Of a stretch of 64,000 nt of DNA, positions 61,674 through 64,000 are shown in pieces; position 1 is the stretch's first letter; each line of letters starts with the position of its first letter. A program made the translations under genes and the position numbers. Source of the stretch: Pseudomonadota bacterium (GTDB taxonomy: Bacteria > Desulfobacterota > Desulfobulbia > Desulfobulbales > Desulfurivibrionaceae); assembly GCA_018830485.1 (NCBI GenBank), contig JAHJRQ010000015.1, positions 620,001 through 684,000 of the forward strand, in the 5' to 3' direction. The notes beneath the pieces were generated by a model. The model saw nothing but the letters and a program-made list of their open reading frames with translations, was not told where the DNA came from and did no database searches.

Positions 61674-63791
61674 ATGCGCAAAAACCGGGTTATGACAACA
61701 GCGGTTTTATTGTGTTTGTCCTGTGCCACCGTGACGCTGGCACAGGATTCTCCACCTGTTTCCACCGGCAAGGCCGAAATTGAGGCCTTTGATAAAATGT
61801 TCGGTCAGGGACCGCAGGAGGAGGATGTCTATCGCACCGACCGGCTGCTGCTCACCGCCACCGGCTCGCTCAAGCCGGTGCATCTGGCCCCCTCGGTGGC
61901 TTCGGTCATCACCGCCGAGGATATCAAGGGCATGGGCGCCACCACCCTGGACGAGGTGCTGGAGACGGTGCCGGGGCTGCATGTGGAGCCGTCGGGAGTC
62001 CAGTGGTTCAGCTCGATTTGGTCGATCCGCGGGGTGCACACCAGCCTCAATCCCCAGGTGCTGCTGCTGATCAATGGCGTCCCCTTCACCTCCAGCTACC
62101 AGGGCAGCCGCTTCTCTAGCTTCCAGATGCCGGTGGCCATGATCTCCAGAGTGGAGGTGGTGCGAGGGCCGGGCTCAGCTCTGCACGGGGCGGACGCTTT
62201 TGCCGGCACGGTCAACGTCATCACCAAGGACAACTTCGAGATAGACGGCACTCAGGCAGGAGCGCGTTACGGTTCCTTCGACACCTCCGGCATCTGGGCT
62301 CAGCATGGGGGCCAGTACCATGGCTTTGACGTGGCCTTCGGCGTGGAACGGCGCAAGAGCGGCGGTGACACGGGCAGGATTATCGAACGGGACTATCTCC
62401 ACGCTGTCGGCGCTAGCGCCCTCTCCAACGCTCCGGGCTATATCAACACCGCTAATGAGCAGCTTGACAGCCATCTCATGCTGCGCAAGGAGAACTGGAC
62501 CCTGCGTCTTTACGGCTCTATGCAGGAAGCCGCCGCTGGGCCCGGCGGCTTCCAGGCAATCACCTACGGCAATGATGTTGATACAAAATCATTGCTTGCC
62601 GATCTTGCCTGGCACAACGACACGCTGGCAGAGAACTGGGAGCTGGAGAGCCGCATCTATTATTCCTATATCTACCAAGATAGCTTTATTCAATATTTTC
62701 CCGCCGCCTTTCTCAACATGCTGGGCAATCCCATCTATACCTCTAGGGACGGCGGAGCGGAGGCGGGCGGCTTGTACAAGGGTTTCCGCGACCACCGGCT
62801 TCGCATCGGCGTCGGCGCCAAGTCATATGATTTTGGCAGGGATCAGTACAAAAACTTCGGGGCTGCCGCCGTTGCCGACCCGTTCGGAGCCATGGTGCAT
62901 GTGACCGATCCGGCCCATATCTATATTGACGAGGCGAGCCGGACCCTGTGGTACGGCTTGATTCAGGACGAATGGCAATTTGCCCGGCACTGGACCCTTA
63001 CCGTCGGTCTGCGTCATGACGAGTACTCCGACTTCGGCTCTACCGTCAATCCCAGAGCGGCCCTGGTCTGGGAGACCCGCTACGATCTGACCACCAAGTT
63101 GATGTACGGTCAGGCCTTCCGCGCCCCCTCCTTCGGTGAACAGTACGTCAAGAACAATCCGGTGGTCATCGGCAACCAAAATCTTATGCCGGAGGAGATC
63201 GAAACCATCGAACTGGCCTTTGACTACCAGCCCACCAAGAATCTTCGTCTGATCCTCAGCCTGTTCAACTATGAGGCCACGGAGCTTATCGAGGCTGTCG
63301 GCCCTAGTCTGCCCCAAGCTTATACCAACAACGGTGAGCAGGAGGGCCGGGGCTTTGAGGTGGAGCTGGACTGGTTGCTGCATCGTGATTTCCGGCTGCG
63401 GGCTAACTTTGCCTGTCAGCGTTCGACAAACAAAAAGCTTGACGACGCAGTGGTGCCGGATGCTCCCGGGCAACAATTCTATCTCAATCCCATTTGGACC
63501 TTCCTGCCGGACTGGTCCCTGAATGGTCAGTTTTATTGGATCGGCGACCGCCATCGGGCCCAGGGGGATCCGCGCGGTGATATTGCCGATTACGAGGTGG
63601 TTAACCTGATAGTGCGACGCAAGAACATCGCCAACAACTGGGAAGCGGCGGCGGGAATTCAGAACCTTTTTGACGAGGTGGGCCGGATTTCCAGCCCCCA
63701 TGCGGCGGCAGCCCCGGACGGCGCCTATATCCCCTACGATTACCCCATAGAAGGCCGGGCGGTCTGGGCGGAGTTGAAATATTATTTCTAG
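61674..63791 (+). CDS. TonB-dependent outer-membrane receptor
   Basis: A 705-residue receptor. Signal peptide: RKNRVMTTAVLLCLSCATVTLAQ. The plug domain (about 50-185) has SVASVITAEDIKGMGATTLDEVL, a SIWSIRGVH segment and RVEVVRGPGSALHGADAFAG. The barrel fills the rest and ends in an aromatic Phe (AELKYYF), the usual assembly signal. AGGGAGAGGGGAG precedes the ATG. It comes after two periplasmic binding proteins, 200 bases away, which suggests uptake of one shared ligand. The ligand is unknown. Confidence 0.93.
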   Translation: MRKNRVMTTAVLLCLSCATVTLAQDSPPVSTGKAEIEAFDKMFGQGPQEEDVYRTDRLLLTATGSLKPVHLAPSVASVITAEDIKGMGATTLDEVLETVPGLHVEPSGVQWFSSIWSIRGVHTSLNPQVLLLINGVPFTSSYQGSRFSSFQMPVAMISRVEVVRGPGSALHGADAFAGTVNVITKDNFEIDGTQAGARYGSFDTSGIWAQHGGQYHGFDVAFGVERRKSGGDTGRIIERDYLHAVGASALSNAPGYINTANEQLDSHLMLRKENWTLRLYGSMQEAAAGPGGFQAITYGNDVDTKSLLADLAWHNDTLAENWELESRIYYSYIYQDSFIQYFPAAFLNMLGNPIYTSRDGGAEAGGLYKGFRDHRLRIGVGAKSYDFGRDQYKNFGAAAVADPFGAMVHVTDPAHIYIDEASRTLWYGLIQDEWQFARHWTLTVGLRHDEYSDFGSTVNPRAALVWETRYDLTTKLMYGQAFRAPSFGEQYVKNNPVVIGNQNLMPEEIETIELAFDYQPTKNLRLILSLFNYEATELIEAVGPSLPQAYTNNGEQEGRGFEVELDWLLHRDFRLRANFACQRSTNKKLDDAVVPDAPGQQFYLNPIWTFLPDWSLNGQFYWIGDRHRAQGDPRGDIADYEVVNLIVRRKNIANNWEAAAGIQNLFDEVGRISSPHAAAAPDGAYIPYDYPIEGRAVWAELKYYF

Positions 63792-63815
63792 GTGTTTGTT
63801 GGTCCGGCAAGGCAT

Positions 63816-63852
63816 AAGGCTTTGGTTGCCGAAAGGCGGGCAAAGCCTTTTT
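63816..63852 (+). terminator. Terminator after the TonB receptor gene
   Basis: AAGGCTTTG (63816-63824) pairs with CAAAGCCTT (63841-63849), running into five T. Confidence 0.85.
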
Positions 63853-63878
63853 GCATATAAACGAAGCGTAGGCGGCAT

Positions 63879-64000
63879 ATGACAACTCGGAAAAATCAGG
63901 TTAGAAAGCGGGACATGTCCTTTGCCAACCGGACCATGACGAAGATTTGGCAGGAGATCCCATCCGAGCAGAATCCCTATTTGGCGGAAGCGTGCCGCTG
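63879..64000 (+). CDS. Start of a gene cut by the window end
   Basis: An open frame of 40 codons runs off the end: it begins MTTRKNQVRKRDMSFANRTM and continues TKIWQEIPSEQNPYLAEACR. The WQEIPSEQNPYLAEA stretch recalls the N-terminus of citrate-synthase/citryl-CoA-lyase-like proteins, but this is too short to be sure. Other internal Met codons could be the true start, and no strong ribosome site is seen. Confidence 0.5.
   Translation, partial: MTTRKNQVRKRDMSFANRTMTKIWQEIPSEQNPYLAEACR

Overview
The window reads as chromosomal DNA of a strictly anaerobic, sulfur-metabolising bacterium of the Desulfobacterota, most like the Desulfobulbales. The grounds are a dissimilatory-type DsrC with both C-terminal cysteines, an oxygen-sensitive class III ribonucleotide reductase with its activase, a CooT nickel protein, two TauE/SafE anion exporters, and an unusually large set of Cache-domain histidine kinases, receivers and sigma-54 control. 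Base composition is moderately GC-rich and fairly uniform; no tRNA, rRNA, CRISPR array or prophage was seen. Placement is inferred from gene content only.

Layout. 0-12 kb: housekeeping genes (rph-tgt-yajC, a Ca2+/Na+ exchanger, a CoA-binding protein, nadB), a 106-bp IS66-type MITE in front of a cooT/His-rich protein pair, then nrdD-glutaredoxin-nrdG behind a promoter with paired NrdR boxes, and dsrC with its own promoter and terminator. 12-19 kb (minus strand): Zn-ribbon protein, acylphosphatase, ligA, a tautomerase, a globin-coupled diguanylate cyclase and a GAF-PAS-PAS-GGDEF-EAL protein. 19-31 kb: a rhodanese/metallo-beta-lactamase fusion, an epimerase, holA, clpS-clpA, a lipoprotein, panE, and the methyl-cycle pair metK-ahcY. 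31-38 kb (minus strand): a radical SAM/PqqD-like pair, a YkgJ-type protein, birA, a wrbA broken by an amber codon, a receiver protein, cheD, and an nth-exoA reading frame joined through a dispersed repeat.

38-56 kb is the most striking part: a two-armed signalling island. A minus-strand block of ten genes (48.8 to 39.8 kb) behind a candidate sigma-54 promoter encodes small FAEAGE-motif proteins, receivers, a Fis-type HTH protein, a dCache histidine kinase, a TauE/SafE exporter, an unknown membrane protein and a PEP-synthase-like protein that seems to lack the usual C-terminal barrel. The plus-strand arm encodes a sigma-54 activator with an altered Walker B motif, a NifX-like protein, a second paralogous dCache kinase, a receiver, a NhaD-like antiporter and a tandem universal stress protein. 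A third TauE/DUF1634 pair converges on the block at a shared terminator. I infer one regulon that senses a periplasmic ligand and adjusts anion and cation transport; the ligand is unknown.

56-64 kb: an orphan gspG, htpG, an HDOD protein, two periplasmic binding proteins followed by a TonB-dependent receptor, and the start of one more gene cut by the window edge.
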